Positions 1 to 7,949 of a stretch of DNA of 64,000 bases are shown piece by piece; position 1 is the first letter of the stretch, and each line of letters starts with the position of its first letter. A model generated the notes under the pieces. It made no database searches, was not told the DNA's origin, and was given only the letters and a program-made list of their open reading frames with translations. Origin of the DNA: Candidatus Tectimicrobiota bacterium (GTDB taxonomy: Bacteria > Tectomicrobia > Entotheonellia > Entotheonellales > Entotheonellaceae); NCBI GenBank assembly GCA_026005175.1, contig BPKO01000001.1, positions 992,001 to 1,056,000 on the forward strand. The letters run 5' to 3'. A program made the position numbers and the translations under genes.

Positions 1-1612
1 CCTGCTGCCAGCGGCGGAGCCGTTCTCCTACCAGAGCCGGGTTCTGGCCCCAGGCCAGTAAAGCCTCGCCGCAGCGCTGCCAGGCTTCCCCCGCCTGCCG
101 TGCTGTGGCGATGAGCCAGCGGCTCGCCGGGGGCAGCAGCTTGCGGTACCACCAGTCGGTGTCAAGGGTGATGGCCGGCGTCCCGTGCAGCTTGGCGCGG
201 CAGAGCCAGAAGCCCAGGGCCGTTCCCCCCAGCAGCTGCAGGGTGGAAACGACGTGTGCGGCGCTATAGGGATGATACGAAGCGGCAAAGGGCAGGCGGG
301 CGTAGAGCCAGCCAGGAAAGAGCCCCAGCGCCAGACACAGCAAGGCAGCAGCCCCCATGGCCAGCAGCATGGAAGCAGGCACCGGCCGCAGCTGCCAGGA
401 GCGGTCGGGGCCGGCAAAGGCCAGGTAGGGCAGCTTCAGGCCGACGCTGAGAAACGTGCCCACGCTGGCCAGCTCGAGCAGCAAGCTCACCAGCGGGCGG
501 TGGGCCTCGGTGGCGGCCGCAATGACCATCGACTTGCTGATAAAACCGTTGAAAAGGGGCGCTCCGGAAATCGACAGCGCCCCCACCAGGTACAGCAGCG
601 CCACCAGCGGCAGGTGGCGGCCCAGTCCGCCCAGCTCGGTGAGGCGGCGCCGGCCGGTGGCGTACAGCACGGCGCCGGTGGCCATAAACAGCAGCGCTTT
701 GTAGAGAATGTGGCAGAAGGCGTGTGCCACTGCGCCGCTGAGGGCCAAAGCGGTGCCCAGCCCCACCCCGGTGACCATGTAGCCCACCTGGCTGACGATG
801 TGATAGGCGAGCAGGCGCCGCATGTCTTTTTCTAGCAAGGCAAAGACAACCCCGTAGAGGGCCATGACGGTCCCGGCCCACACCAGCACCTCGGCGCCGG
901 CAAAAAGCCGCGCCAGCACGTACACGGCGGCTTTGGTGGTAAAGGCACTGAGAAAGACGCTGCCGCTGACCGAGGCTTCGGGATAGGCGTCGGGGAGCCA
1001 GGCGTGCAACGGCGGCACGGCGGCGTTGACGGCGACGCCAAGCAGGATCAGCCAGAAAGCGGCTTCCGTCTCGCCCGCGCGGCCCAGGGCCTCAAGCGCC
1101 AGGGGGTGTCCGGCCGCCAGGTGCAGCAAAATGCCACACAGCAGCAGCGAGCCGCCAGCAGCATGGACCAGCAGGTAGCGAAACCCCGCCGCCCGGGAGC
1201 GCGGCGTGCCGCCACACCAGACCACAAAGAGAGAAGCGACCGCCATCAGCTCCCAAAACACAAACAGCGACAGCCAATCGCCGGCAAAGACCACGCCCAG
1301 GGCGGCACCCGCATAGACCAGTGCCGCCGCCTGCTCGCCGCGCCGTGGCGCGTGCAAGGCATAGAGTATCCCCAGCACGGTGATGAGGGCGAAAATGAGG
1401 CCAAAGACGCGGCTCAGGGCGTCGACGCGCAGCAACTCGACCGTGTATCCCGAAAGCGCTAGGGACCACCGGGCATCGCCGGCAAGGCGCAGCACGGCCA
1501 GCAAGGCAAGCAGCGTCCCGGCGAGCAGCCCCACTTGCCGCAGGCGAGGGCGGGGGCAAGCCGCCAGCAAGGCGGTGAGAAAAAGCAGCAGTGCCGGGTG
1601 AAGTCCGTTCAC
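1..1612 (-). CDS. Mrp/complex I-type antiporter subunit D, third copy (partial)
   Basis: Polytopic membrane protein of the ND2/ND4/ND5 (NuoL/M/N, MnhA/D) family, which moves protons or sodium through an antiporter-like channel. The 3' end lies beyond the left edge; 537 codons are visible. My translation from the GTG at 1612 shows the family's charged channel residues: Glu121 in a FWEL motif, Lys227 in FTTKAA, His301 and Lys305 in HILYK, and Lys360 in FISKS. The GTG overlaps the stop of the upstream small gene, so the two are probably translationally coupled. It is the last visible gene of the Mrp operon and the third antiporter-like subunit in it. Which subunit name applies (D, or an unusual N/M-like paralogue) cannot be settled from motifs alone. 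Confidence 0.85.
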   Translation of the reverse strand, partial: MNGLHPALLLFLTALLAACPRPRLRQVGLLAGTLLALLAVLRLAGDARWSLALSGYTVELLRVDALSRVFGLIFALITVLGILYALHAPRRGEQAAALVYAGAALGVVFAGDWLSLFVFWELMAVASLFVVWCGGTPRSRAAGFRYLLVHAAGGSLLLCGILLHLAAGHPLALEALGRAGETEAAFWLILLGVAVNAAVPPLHAWLPDAYPEASVSGSVFLSAFTTKAAVYVLARLFAGAEVLVWAGTVMALYGVVFALLEKDMRRLLAYHIVSQVGYMVTGVGLGTALALSGAVAHAFCHILYKALLFMATGAVLYATGRRRLTELGGLGRHLPLVALLYLVGALSISGAPLFNGFISKSMVIAAATEAHRPLVSLLLELASVGTFLSVGLKLPYLAFAGPDRSWQLRPVPASMLLAMGAAALLCLALGLFPGWLYARLPFAASYHPYSAAHVVSTLQLLGGTALGFWLCRAKLHGTPAITLDTDWWYRKLLPPASRWLIATARQAGEAWQRCGEALLAWGQNPALVGERLRRWQQ

Positions 1613-1821
1613 GAGGCGTCGTCTCCGTAGTAGTCTTCGCGGCGCTGCAGCCAGCCGTGCCCCAGCCCCGCCGCGGTGTAAATCAGCACCACGCTGCCGG
1701 CAAGGCCGTACACGAGCGCAAACGCAGGCAGCGCCTGCCACCAAAAGGGGTGATGGGCGTGGACAAAGCGCTCGGCGGCCACCAGGGCCGCCAGGAAAGA
1801 GAAGACCAGCCAGCGCCTCAT
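1609..1821 (-). CDS. small two-helix membrane protein in Mrp operon
   Basis: A 70-residue protein with two hydrophobic segments (about residues 3-17 and 29-53) separated by a short His-rich loop (HAHHPFWW), and a charged acidic tail (REDYYGDD). The ATG at 1821 overlaps the stop of the upstream antiporter gene (ATGA), and its own stop overlaps the next start, so it is embedded in the operon. I do not recognise a named family. Position and size suggest an accessory subunit of the Mrp complex, but that is inference from context only. A longer in-frame start exists at 1965, inside the upstream gene, and is unlikely because it would overlap that gene by almost 150 bases. Confidence 0.7.
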   Translation of the reverse strand: MRRWLVFSFLAALVAAERFVHAHHPFWWQALPAFALVYGLAGSVVLIYTAAGLGHGWLQRREDYYGDDAS

Positions 1822-3329
1822 GGCCCCCCTCCGGCCAGCAAGGGCCCCGCCGTGCTCAGGGCGCGCTCGGCCACTTGCCAGGAAAGGCGATACAGCGCGC
1901 CGCCGGCGTTGGGAAAGAGCCCCAACACCACGGCGAGCAAGGCGGTGGTGGCAAGGGGCAGCCACAACGCCGGGCTGACTTCGCGCCAGCGCCCGGGCGC
2001 TGGCGCCGGGCTAAAAAAGGCGCTGTAGACGATAGGGAAAAAGTAAGCAAAGTTAAGCAGGCCGCTGGCCACCAGCACGCCCAAGAAGACGGCATGGCCG
2101 GCCTGCAAGGCGCCCAGTCCCAGGTTCCACTTGCTCACAAACCCGGCCAACAGGGGCGTACCAGCCAGCCCCAGCGCCCCCAGGGCAAAGGCGCCAAACG
2201 TGATGGGCATCTGCCGCCCTAGCCCGGCCAGCTGCGCAATGTCGAGCTGGTGCGTGCGCACGTAAACGGCACCGGCGCAGAAAAAGAGGGTGATTTTCAG
2301 CAGGCCATGGGCCGCGATGTGAAACACCGCTCCGGCCAGGGCAGCGGGGGTGCTCAGCGCCGCGCCCAGGACGATGTAAGAAAGCTGGCTGACGGTGGAA
2401 TAAGCCAGCCGCCGCTTCAGGTTGCTCTCCCCCAGAGCGCGCAGCGAGCCCAGGAGGATGGTCAGCGCGGCCGCCCCGGCAAGCCACACGTCGGCGTGCA
2501 GCTCCCGCAGCAGCGAGGCACCAAAGACGTAGTGGGCAAGGCGCAGGCAGCCGAAAACGCCCGCTTTTACCACCGCCACGGCGTGTAGCAAGGCGCTAAC
2601 CGGCGTAGGAGCCACCATGGCCGCCGGCAGCCAGCCGTGCAGGGGCATGAGGGCCGCTTTCACCCCCACCCCGGCTAGGGCCAGCCCCAGCAGGAGGGCC
2701 AGCACCCCGCGTGGCGCCCGGCCGGCCAGGAAGCCGCCGGGCTGGAACTCGGCCCCCGGCGCCAGCAGGGTGATCCCCACCACAGCCACCAGCAAAAGCT
2801 GCCCGCCCCCCAGGGTGTAGGCCAGGTAGCGGCGGCCAGCCGCCAGGGCCTCGGCGGTGCGCTCGTGCGCGACCAGGGGATAAGTCGCCAGGGTGAGCAG
2901 CTCGTAAAAGACAAAGAAAGTCAGCAAGTTGGCGGCAAAGGCGATGCCCATGGTGGCCGCCAGGCACACGGCAAAGCAGGCAAAATAGCCAGTCTGGTGC
3001 CTGGCGTGCCCAGCGCGCAGGTAGCCCACCGAGTAAAGCGAGGTGAGCAGCCAAAGCGCCGAAGCCAGCAAGGCAAAAACCGTCCCCAGGGCATCGGCAC
3101 GCAAGTGCAGCGCCAGCCCGGGGTAAAGGACAAGCGGCGCGCTGGCAACCACCTCGCCTCGCTGCACGGCAGGCAGCATCGAGAGAACGAGGAGGAACTT
3201 GAGCGCGGCTGCCAGAAACGTCCAGCTCTCCCGGAGGCGGGGGCGCCGGTGGCTAAGGAGGATGAGCCCTGCCGCCACCAGGGAGACGAGCACTGCCAGC
3301 AGCGGTCGCTGTGCCAGCACGGTCCGCAT
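1818..3329 (-). CDS. Mrp antiporter subunit D-like, second copy
   Basis: A 503-residue integral membrane protein of the proton-conducting transporter family (NuoL/M/N, MnhD). Many hydrophobic helices are visible, with conserved charged channel residues: Glu in FVFYELLTLATYP, Lys in AVVKAGVFG, Lys in HGLLKITLFF and Lys in GFVSKWNLG. Length fits MnhD/NuoM (about 490-510). It starts with ATG directly after the first mnhD stop and ends in an ATGA overlap with the small membrane protein gene. It is intact, unlike the copy upstream. It is expected to form one of the ion channels of the antiporter in the cytoplasmic membrane. Whether it replaces MnhA, which is missing from this operon, is a reasonable guess but not shown. 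Confidence 0.88.
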   Translation of the reverse strand: MRTVLAQRPLLAVLVSLVAAGLILLSHRRPRLRESWTFLAAALKFLLVLSMLPAVQRGEVVASAPLVLYPGLALHLRADALGTVFALLASALWLLTSLYSVGYLRAGHARHQTGYFACFAVCLAATMGIAFAANLLTFFVFYELLTLATYPLVAHERTAEALAAGRRYLAYTLGGGQLLLVAVVGITLLAPGAEFQPGGFLAGRAPRGVLALLLGLALAGVGVKAALMPLHGWLPAAMVAPTPVSALLHAVAVVKAGVFGCLRLAHYVFGASLLRELHADVWLAGAAALTILLGSLRALGESNLKRRLAYSTVSQLSYIVLGAALSTPAALAGAVFHIAAHGLLKITLFFCAGAVYVRTHQLDIAQLAGLGRQMPITFGAFALGALGLAGTPLLAGFVSKWNLGLGALQAGHAVFLGVLVASGLLNFAYFFPIVYSAFFSPAPAPGRWREVSPALWLPLATTALLAVVLGLFPNAGGALYRLSWQVAERALSTAGPLLAGGGP

Positions 3330-4791
3330 CTAGAGCACCTCCGGCAAGGCGCGCTGGATGAGCGGCACCAGCGCGCTCTGGTGCAGCAGCCCCAGCAGCA
3401 GCAGGCTCGCCGCCAGCACGGCAATGGGGGCCAGCATCGGCACCGGCAGTTCCCGGCGTTGCAAGGTCTCTGGCGCTGGCCGCAAGTACGCGTACTCCAC
3501 CAGGCGGAAGAAATAGACGGCGCCAAGCAGGCTGCTGAGGACGAGCGCGCCTACCGCCGGCCAGGCCCGGGCCTGCACGGCGCCCAAGAGCAGGTACCAC
3601 TTGCTGAAAAACCCGGCGGTGGGCGGCAGGCCGACCATTGACAGTGCTGCCACCACAAAGGCGGCCGTGCTCAGGGGTAGGCGGCGGCTCAGGCCGAGAA
3701 ACGCCTCGAGGCGGCAGTCGCCGCTGCGCCACTGCACGCCGCCGGCCACCAGAAACAGGCAGCCTTTCATCACCGCGTGGGCAAAGACGTGCAGCAAAGC
3801 CCCGGTGAGCGCAGCCGCGTTGCCCAGGGAGAGGCCCAGGACAATGTAGCCCATCTGGCCGACGCTGGAATAAGCCAGCATGCGCCGCACATCCCGCTGC
3901 GCCAGGGCCAGCAGCGAGCCCGCCACCACGGCCAGTGCCGCTGCCCCCGCCAAGAAACGCCAACACGTGGGCGGCCGCCCCGGGGAGGGGAAGCACGAAG
4001 TAAAAAAGGCGCAGCAGGGCGTAAGCGCTCACTTTGGCCATTACCGCGGCGATAAAGCCAATCACCACAGGGGGTGCATAGGTGTAGGCGTCTGGCAGCC
4101 AGCCGTGCAGGGGAAAGAGGGCCATTTTGATGGCCAACCCCACGGCAAGAAAGCACACGGCAACGAGGAACACGCCGCTGGAAGCCACGGCCGGCAGCCG
4201 CGCGGCGAGGTCGGCCATGTTCAAGGTGCCGGTCAGGGCGTAGAGGTAGCCGATCCCCAGGAGGTAAAAGGTGGCGGCGGTGGTTCCCACGAGCAGATAG
4301 CGAAACGTCGCCACCGTGGCCCGCAGGCCGCCGCAGGCCAGCAGGGCATAGGCAGCCAGAGAGGAGATCTCGAGAAACACGTAGAGGTTGAAGACGTCGC
4401 CGGTGACCACCATGCCCAGCAGCCCGGCGGTGAGAAGCAGAAAGAGACTGTGGAAGAGGGCCGCGCGTCGCGCCGGCCAGGCGCGCAGTGGTGGGCCGGC
4501 ATACACCGCCACCAGAAGGGCCATGGCGGCAATGAGGGTGGCCATGCCGCCAGCCAGGGGATCGATGACGTACTCGATGCCCCAGGGCGGCGCCCAGCCT
4601 CCCAGCGCGTAGTGCCAGCGGCCGCGGGACAACACGCGCCACAGCGCGGCCACGGCGATCAGAAAAGTGGCGCCAAGTGCCCCCAGGGCCGCGAGGCGCG
4701 CCAGGCGTTCCCAGGCCAGGGCCAGCAGCGGTGCAAGAACAGCGGTCAGCAGTGGCACGACAACGAGGAGAACAGGCAGATGGGCGCTCAT
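3330..4791 (-). CDS. mnhD: Mrp antiporter subunit D, first copy (frame break)
   Basis: Na+/H+ antiporter subunit D, a channel-forming membrane subunit. The N-terminal part (from the ATG at 4791, beginning MSAHLPVLLVV) and the C-terminal part (ending QRALPEVL) lie in different frames. Removing one base from the five-C run on the plus strand at 3944-3948 joins them cleanly as ...HVLAFL-GGAAALAVVAG..., giving about 486 residues, normal for the family. Channel residues are present on both sides of the break: Glu in VFLEISSLAAYAL, Lys in AVMAKVSAYAL, Lys in HAVMKGCLFL, Lys in FFSKWYLLLG. The start overlaps the mnhC stop by ATGA. The break is most likely a sequencing insertion. Confidence 0.85.
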
Positions 4792-5153
4792 TCGTGCAGG
4801 CTTTCCAGGATCTCAGGCTCTTCCAGGGTGCCGCAGCGGCGGTAAATGCGCAGGAGAAGCGCCAGGGCCACGCCGGTGGTGCTGAGGCTCACCACGATGG
4901 CGGTGAGCATGAGGGCATGGGGCAGCGGGTTGACGTAGGCCGAGGCGGGCAGGTGCGCCGCCTCCAGGGCAATGGGCGGCACGCCGCCTGCTTTTGCGGC
5001 CAGAGAAATGAAAAAGACGATCACCGCCACCTGCATGAGGTTCATGGCCATGAGCTTCTTGACCAGGTGCGGGCGCAGCAGCATGCCGTGCAAGCCGGTA
5101 AGCAGCAGCAGCGCTGCCAGCCAGTAGTTGAGATGGGAAAACAGCGCCAGCAC
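4788..5153 (-). CDS. mnhC: Mrp antiporter subunit C (NuoK-like)
   Basis: Small three-helix membrane subunit homologous to NuoK, about 121 residues from the GTG at 5153. I prefer this GTG over the ATG at 5174 because it overlaps the mnhB stop by one base and has an AGGAAG ribosome site a few bases upstream inside the end of mnhB; the ATG start would add seven residues. The family signature LVKKLMAMNLMQVAVIVFF, with conserved Lys and Asn/Gln in the second helix, and a helix containing PLPHALMLTAIVVS are both visible. It overlaps the next gene (mnhD) by four bases. It takes part in the sodium/proton antiport complex. Confidence 0.88.
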   Translation of the reverse strand: MLALFSHLNYWLAALLLLTGLHGMLLRPHLVKKLMAMNLMQVAVIVFFISLAAKAGGVPPIALEAAHLPASAYVNPLPHALMLTAIVVSLSTTGVALALLLRIYRRCGTLEEPEILESLHE

Positions 5154-5590
5154 TAAGCTTCCTCCCCTTCCCACGCCACCAGGGCATCGAAAATCAGCAC
5201 CAGCACCCCAGTGACGCCCAGAGTGACCCCTACCTCGATGCCCAGGATGCCCAGCGCCCGGCGGCTGGCCGCCGCCAGCGGCAGGGGCAGGGCGCTATAG
5301 TCGAGGTAGTGGCCGCCAAAGACGAGGCTGGCCAGACCAATGGCGGCATAAAGGCCCACCCCGCCGCAGGCCAGCCCCAGGGCGGCGCGGCGTTCGAGCC
5401 CCCAGCCGCCAGGGTGGCCGCGCACCAGCCGCACGAGGATCACGGCGCCAGCAAGCAGGGTGCCACTCTGAAAGCCACCGCCTGGGCTGTCGTGGCCGTG
5501 CACCAGGACGTAGAGGGCAAAGAGGAGGAGAAACGGCACCAGCAGGCGGCAGGCCGCATCGAGCACCGGACTGCCAAAGGGCGCCCTCAT
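5153..5590 (-). CDS. mnhB: Mrp antiporter subunit B
   Basis: Membrane subunit B of the Mrp complex, 145 residues from the ATG at 5590. It carries the family hallmark HGHDSPGGGFQSGTLLAGA in the second helix region and four hydrophobic segments in all. An earlier in-frame ATG at 5623 would overlap the preceding gene by 37 bases; the chosen start instead gives the 4-base ATGA overlap seen throughout this operon. Its neighbours are the MbhE-like small subunit upstream and mnhC downstream. MnhB normally sits beside MnhC in all known Mrp operons, which supports the call. Confidence 0.9.
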   Translation of the reverse strand: MRAPFGSPVLDAACRLLVPFLLLFALYVLVHGHDSPGGGFQSGTLLAGAVILVRLVRGHPGGWGLERRAALGLACGGVGLYAAIGLASLVFGGHYLDYSALPLPLAAASRRALGILGIEVGVTLGVTGVLVLIFDALVAWEGEEA

Positions 5591-5862
5591 CGCGTTTTTC
5601 CCTCGCCAAGGAGCAAGAAGCAAGCCAGGCCGGCGGTGAAAATCACCGTGGTTTCGCCCAGGGTGTCGTAGCCGCGGTAGTCGGCAAGCACGGCGGTGAC
5701 GAAGTTGGGCGTTCCCGTCTCGGCGTGGCTGCGCTCGATGTAGCGCGGCGCCACGTGCCGCGCCGCCGGTGCCGTGGCGTCGCCCACCGCCGGCAGCCCC
5801 TGCGCCGCCACCACCAAGAGCATCCCCACCAGGGCCAGGGCTGGACCAGCAAGCCCCTTCAT
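5587..5862 (-). CDS. MbhE-like Mrp subunit
   Basis: A 91-residue protein with an N-terminal hydrophobic segment, a polar extracytoplasmic stretch and a C-terminal helix. The motif TPNFVTAVLADYRGYDTLGE is typical of the segment that in classical Mrp is part of the MnhA C-terminus / MnhB N-terminus, and in membrane-bound hydrogenase complexes is the separate subunit MbhE. Here it is a free-standing gene overlapping both neighbours by four bases. The standalone form suggests an operon architecture closer to Mbh or group 2 Mrp than to the Bacillus type. The exact name is inference; the family relationship is well supported. Confidence 0.8.
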   Translation of the reverse strand: MKGLAGPALALVGMLLVVAAQGLPAVGDATAPAARHVAPRYIERSHAETGTPNFVTAVLADYRGYDTLGETTVIFTAGLACFLLLGEGKTR

Positions 5863-6104
5863 GCCTTCGTCCTCCGCGTGGTGTGAAACACGGCGGTGAC
5901 CACGAACACGGCGCTCATCGCCGCCCCGACTACGGCCTCGGTGAAAGCCACGTCGAGGGCCCCGAGAGTGGCAAAGTAGAGGGCTGAGAAGAAGCTAAAG
6001 GCGCCAAAGACGACCACCGCGGCCAGCAAGTCAGAGACCGCCATCGCCGCCACGCCGCAGGCGACAAGAAGCACCAGAAACACGGTCGCCAGAGGTTCCA
6101 TCAT
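5859..6104 (-). CDS. MbhD-like (DUF4040) Mrp subunit
   Basis: An 81-residue, three-helix membrane protein. The motif LDVAFTEAVVGAAMSAVFVVT matches the DUF4040/MbhD domain, which is fused to the C-terminus of MnhA in the seven-gene Mrp operons but separate in Mbh-type complexes. The start ATG at 6104 overlaps the mnhG stop (ATGA), which decides the start against a longer reading frame reaching 6377. The conserved Glu in FTEAVVG is in the membrane and is a candidate proton-path residue by analogy with MrpA and NuoJ-like subunits. It is followed directly by the MbhE-like gene. Confidence 0.82.
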   Translation of the reverse strand: MMEPLATVFLVLLVACGVAAMAVSDLLAAVVVFGAFSFFSALYFATLGALDVAFTEAVVGAAMSAVFVVTAVFHTTRRTKA

Positions 6105-6406
6105 GCCTTTTCTCCCTCTCCTTGCCAGGGGCAAAGCCCCGCCCGCAGCGCCGCTCGCCCCAGAGCGTGGGTAGCCGTAGGGTTGGCCAAGGCGATAAAC
6201 ACCGAGATGAGCAGGAGTTTGGCGCTGAGCAAGGAGATACCCTGTTCGAGCGCCAGCGCCACGACCACCAGCGCCACTCCCAGGGTGTCGCACTTGCCCA
6301 TGGCGTGCAGCCGCGTGTAGAAGTCGGGCAGCCGCACCACCCCCACCACCCCGGCGAGGATGAACCCCAGGCCACACAGCAAGAGACCACCGGCGATGAG
6401 CTTCAT
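6101..6406 (-). CDS. mnhG: Mrp antiporter subunit G
   Basis: 101-residue subunit G of the monovalent cation/proton antiporter. It has three hydrophobic helices and the characteristic VVRLPDFYTRLHAMGKCDTLG segment between helices one and two. The start overlaps the mnhF stop and the stop overlaps the next start, each as ATGA. MnhE, F and G are small subunits that stabilise the Mrp hetero-oligomer; their order E-F-G is the canonical one. Confidence 0.92.
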   Translation of the reverse strand: MKLIAGGLLLCGLGFILAGVVGVVRLPDFYTRLHAMGKCDTLGVALVVVALALEQGISLLSAKLLLISVFIALANPTATHALGRAALRAGLCPWQGEGEKA

Positions 6407-6675
6407 AGCGGCTCCCCTTCTTTGCGCTCGAAGTACTTGGCCAGCACCAGCGCGCCCAGGAAGCTCAGGAGGGCGTAAGCGAGGGCGATGTCGACGAAGA
6501 ACGCCAGCCGGTGCATGAGCGCCCCTACAACGAGGAGCAAGAGGAGGGTTTTGGTACCCAGCAGCCCCAGGCCGGTGAGGCGGTCAAACACCGTGGGGCC
6601 GCGCAGCACCCGGTAGAGCGACAGCACCATGGCGCCGGTGAGGGCCAGGGCCACGCCAGAGCCAAGGGACCCCAT
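6403..6675 (-). CDS. mnhF: Mrp antiporter subunit F
   Basis: 90-residue subunit F. The motif RVLRGPTVFDRLTGLGLLGT is the family signature, and three membrane helices are apparent. The start codon overlaps the mnhE stop by one base (TGATG), so translational coupling is expected. The length agrees with the usual 85-95 residues. Acts in the cytoplasmic membrane as part of the Mrp sodium/proton antiporter. Confidence 0.92.
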   Translation of the reverse strand: MGSLGSGVALALTGAMVLSLYRVLRGPTVFDRLTGLGLLGTKTLLLLLVVGALMHRLAFFVDIALAYALLSFLGALVLAKYFERKEGEPL

Positions 6676-7265
6676 CAGGCACCTCCTGCATCACCGCAAG
6701 GCGCAAACAGCGCCCGCACCCGCCGCGGCATCTCCCCTTCGCCTGTGGCCGGCGCCAGTCCCTCTGCCTGCATGGCGGTGAGGGCATGCACGGTGAAGGT
6801 GTCCCCGTGCACGTCCAGGGTCACCGTGCCCGGCGTCAGGGTGATCGAGGTGGCCAGAACGAGCTGGGCCAAGGGATGGGGCAGCGGAGCGCGAAAGCGC
6901 ACCACCCGCGGGCAAATCGGCAGCCGCGGGTGGAGGACCACCCAGGCCACCTGCAGGCTGGAAAGCACGATCTGCCAGGCGAGCCAGGGCACGTAAGCCA
7001 GCAGGCGGCCCCAGGGAAGTGCGGCAAAAGGGTGCAGCGCCGCCGGCCCTAGCGCCGGGGGCGAAAGCAGCAAGCGGCGCGTGCCCAAGGCAATGCCCCA
7101 GGCACTGCCCACGCCAAGGGCCAGGTGAAAGACGTCCAGCTTTCCTGACAGCACCACCCAGAGCGCCAGCAGCAAGACAAACAGGGCCAGCGGCGCCCGC
7201 CGACCCGCGGCAGGCTGCTCAGCGCGCCCAGAAATAGGCTGCAACACCACTCCCTCCTCTGGCAT
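6675..7265 (-). CDS. mnhE: Mrp antiporter subunit E
   Basis: 196-residue subunit E and first gene of the operon. After a polar N-terminus of about 25 residues there are two close hydrophobic segments (ALFVLLLALWVVLSG, then DVFHLALGVGSAWGIALG), followed by a soluble domain with TSITLTPGTVTLDVHGDTF, a conserved MnhE signature. The N-terminal extension before the first helix is slightly longer than usual, so a later start is possible. Upstream is the 436-base region shared with divergent cspA. Confidence 0.88.
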   Translation of the reverse strand: MPEEGVVLQPISGRAEQPAAGRRAPLALFVLLLALWVVLSGKLDVFHLALGVGSAWGIALGTRRLLLSPPALGPAALHPFAALPWGRLLAYVPWLAWQIVLSSLQVAWVVLHPRLPICPRVVRFRAPLPHPLAQLVLATSITLTPGTVTLDVHGDTFTVHALTAMQAEGLAPATGEGEMPRRVRALFAPCGDAGGA

Positions 7266-7701
7266 GGTTCCTCCTTGCCGCCTCGCTCTAGCAACATCCG
7301 TGCCTGCAGCTCCCTACCTCGCACGGCAAAGCGGGCCGTCCAGGGCTGGCACGGCGCGGCCCGGTTTCGTCAGACTTTTGACGCCGCGAGAGCCAAGAAA
7401 CGTGACACTTCAAGGCAGGCCCAGGCGCCAGCGCCCGGGGGAAGCGTCTTGCAGGTGGCCGTGGGCAAGGCACCGGGAAAGGGCTCTGGCAGGGGAGCGG
7501 AAGGCAGATGAGAAATCCCTTGACAGCCGGAGCGGGCTTTGGTAAAAGACGGCCGGCTTGCAACCGGGCCGGCCCAGACGGAGCGCCGCACCGCGCCGTC
7601 GGGGGGTTCGGTTGCTGGGAGGTCTGCACGTGTTCGGCTGTCCTGGGAACGGGTGGAGGCAGTGGGCTTCCTCACCAGGCCCGAAAGGAAGGAGGAGGTA
7701 T
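7266..7701. other. intergenic region between mnhE and cspA
   Basis: This 436-base stretch separates the divergently transcribed Mrp operon and cspA. On the plus strand it holds a good sigma-70 type promoter for cspA and its long leader (see separate entry). A short inverted repeat, CGTCA and TGACG with a six-base spacer (7368-7383), could be an operator for the Mrp side, but nothing else supports that. Open frames crossing the region on both strands have no family resemblance and no ribosome sites, so I see no gene here. Confidence 0.6.
7520..7548 (+). promoter_or_regulatory. putative cspA promoter
   Basis: A perfect -35 box TTGACA (7520-7525), a 17-base spacer and a -10-like TAAAAG (7543-7548, four of six matches). 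Predicted transcription would begin near 7555, leaving a leader of about 147 bases before cspA. Long leaders are a known feature of cold-shock mRNAs, where they act as RNA thermosensors, so the arrangement fits the gene. The start site itself is an inference. Confidence 0.55.
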
Positions 7702-7902
7702 ATGGCCGTCGGTAGGGTCAAGTGGTTCAATAACAAGAAGGGATATGGCTTTATCGAGCAGCCCGGTGGGGAAGACGTGTTTGTCCACTTTTCGGTGATC
7801 GAGGGTGATGGCTTCAAGACCCTGGAAGAAGGTCAGGAAGTCGAGTACGACGTCGTCCGTGGCCCCAAGGGTCTGCAGGCCACCAGGGTCACCAAACGCT
7901 AG
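7702..7902 (+). CDS. cspA: cold-shock protein
   Basis: 66-residue CspA-family nucleic-acid chaperone with a single cold-shock (OB-fold) domain. RNP1 (KGYGFIEQ) and RNP2 (VFVHFSVI) are both present, as is the N-terminal [11 protein letters not shown]. The ATG at 7702 follows a strong AAGGAGGAGG ribosome site; a longer open frame reaching upstream has no family similarity. It binds single-stranded RNA and DNA and melts secondary structure in the cytoplasm. It is probably monocistronic, with a promoter at 7520 and a GC-rich hairpin just after the stop. The name cspA is by family; the genome may hold paralogues. Confidence 0.95.
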   Translation: MAVGRVKWFNNKKGYGFIEQPGGEDVFVHFSVIEGDGFKTLEEGQEVEYDVVRGPKGLQATRVTKR

Positions 7903-7910
7903 CGGCGGTT

Positions 7911-7946
7911 CTCCAGCCGCGGCAGCGAGAAGCGCCGCGGCTGGAG
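7911..7946 (+). terminator. GC hairpin between convergent cspA and Nudix gene
   Basis: A perfect 13-base-pair stem (arms 7911-7923 and 7934-7946) with a ten-base loop lies between the stops of the convergent genes. There is no U-tract on either side, so it is not a textbook intrinsic terminator. It could still terminate in both directions or protect the 3' ends. Confidence 0.5.
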
Positions 7947-7949
7947 AGC

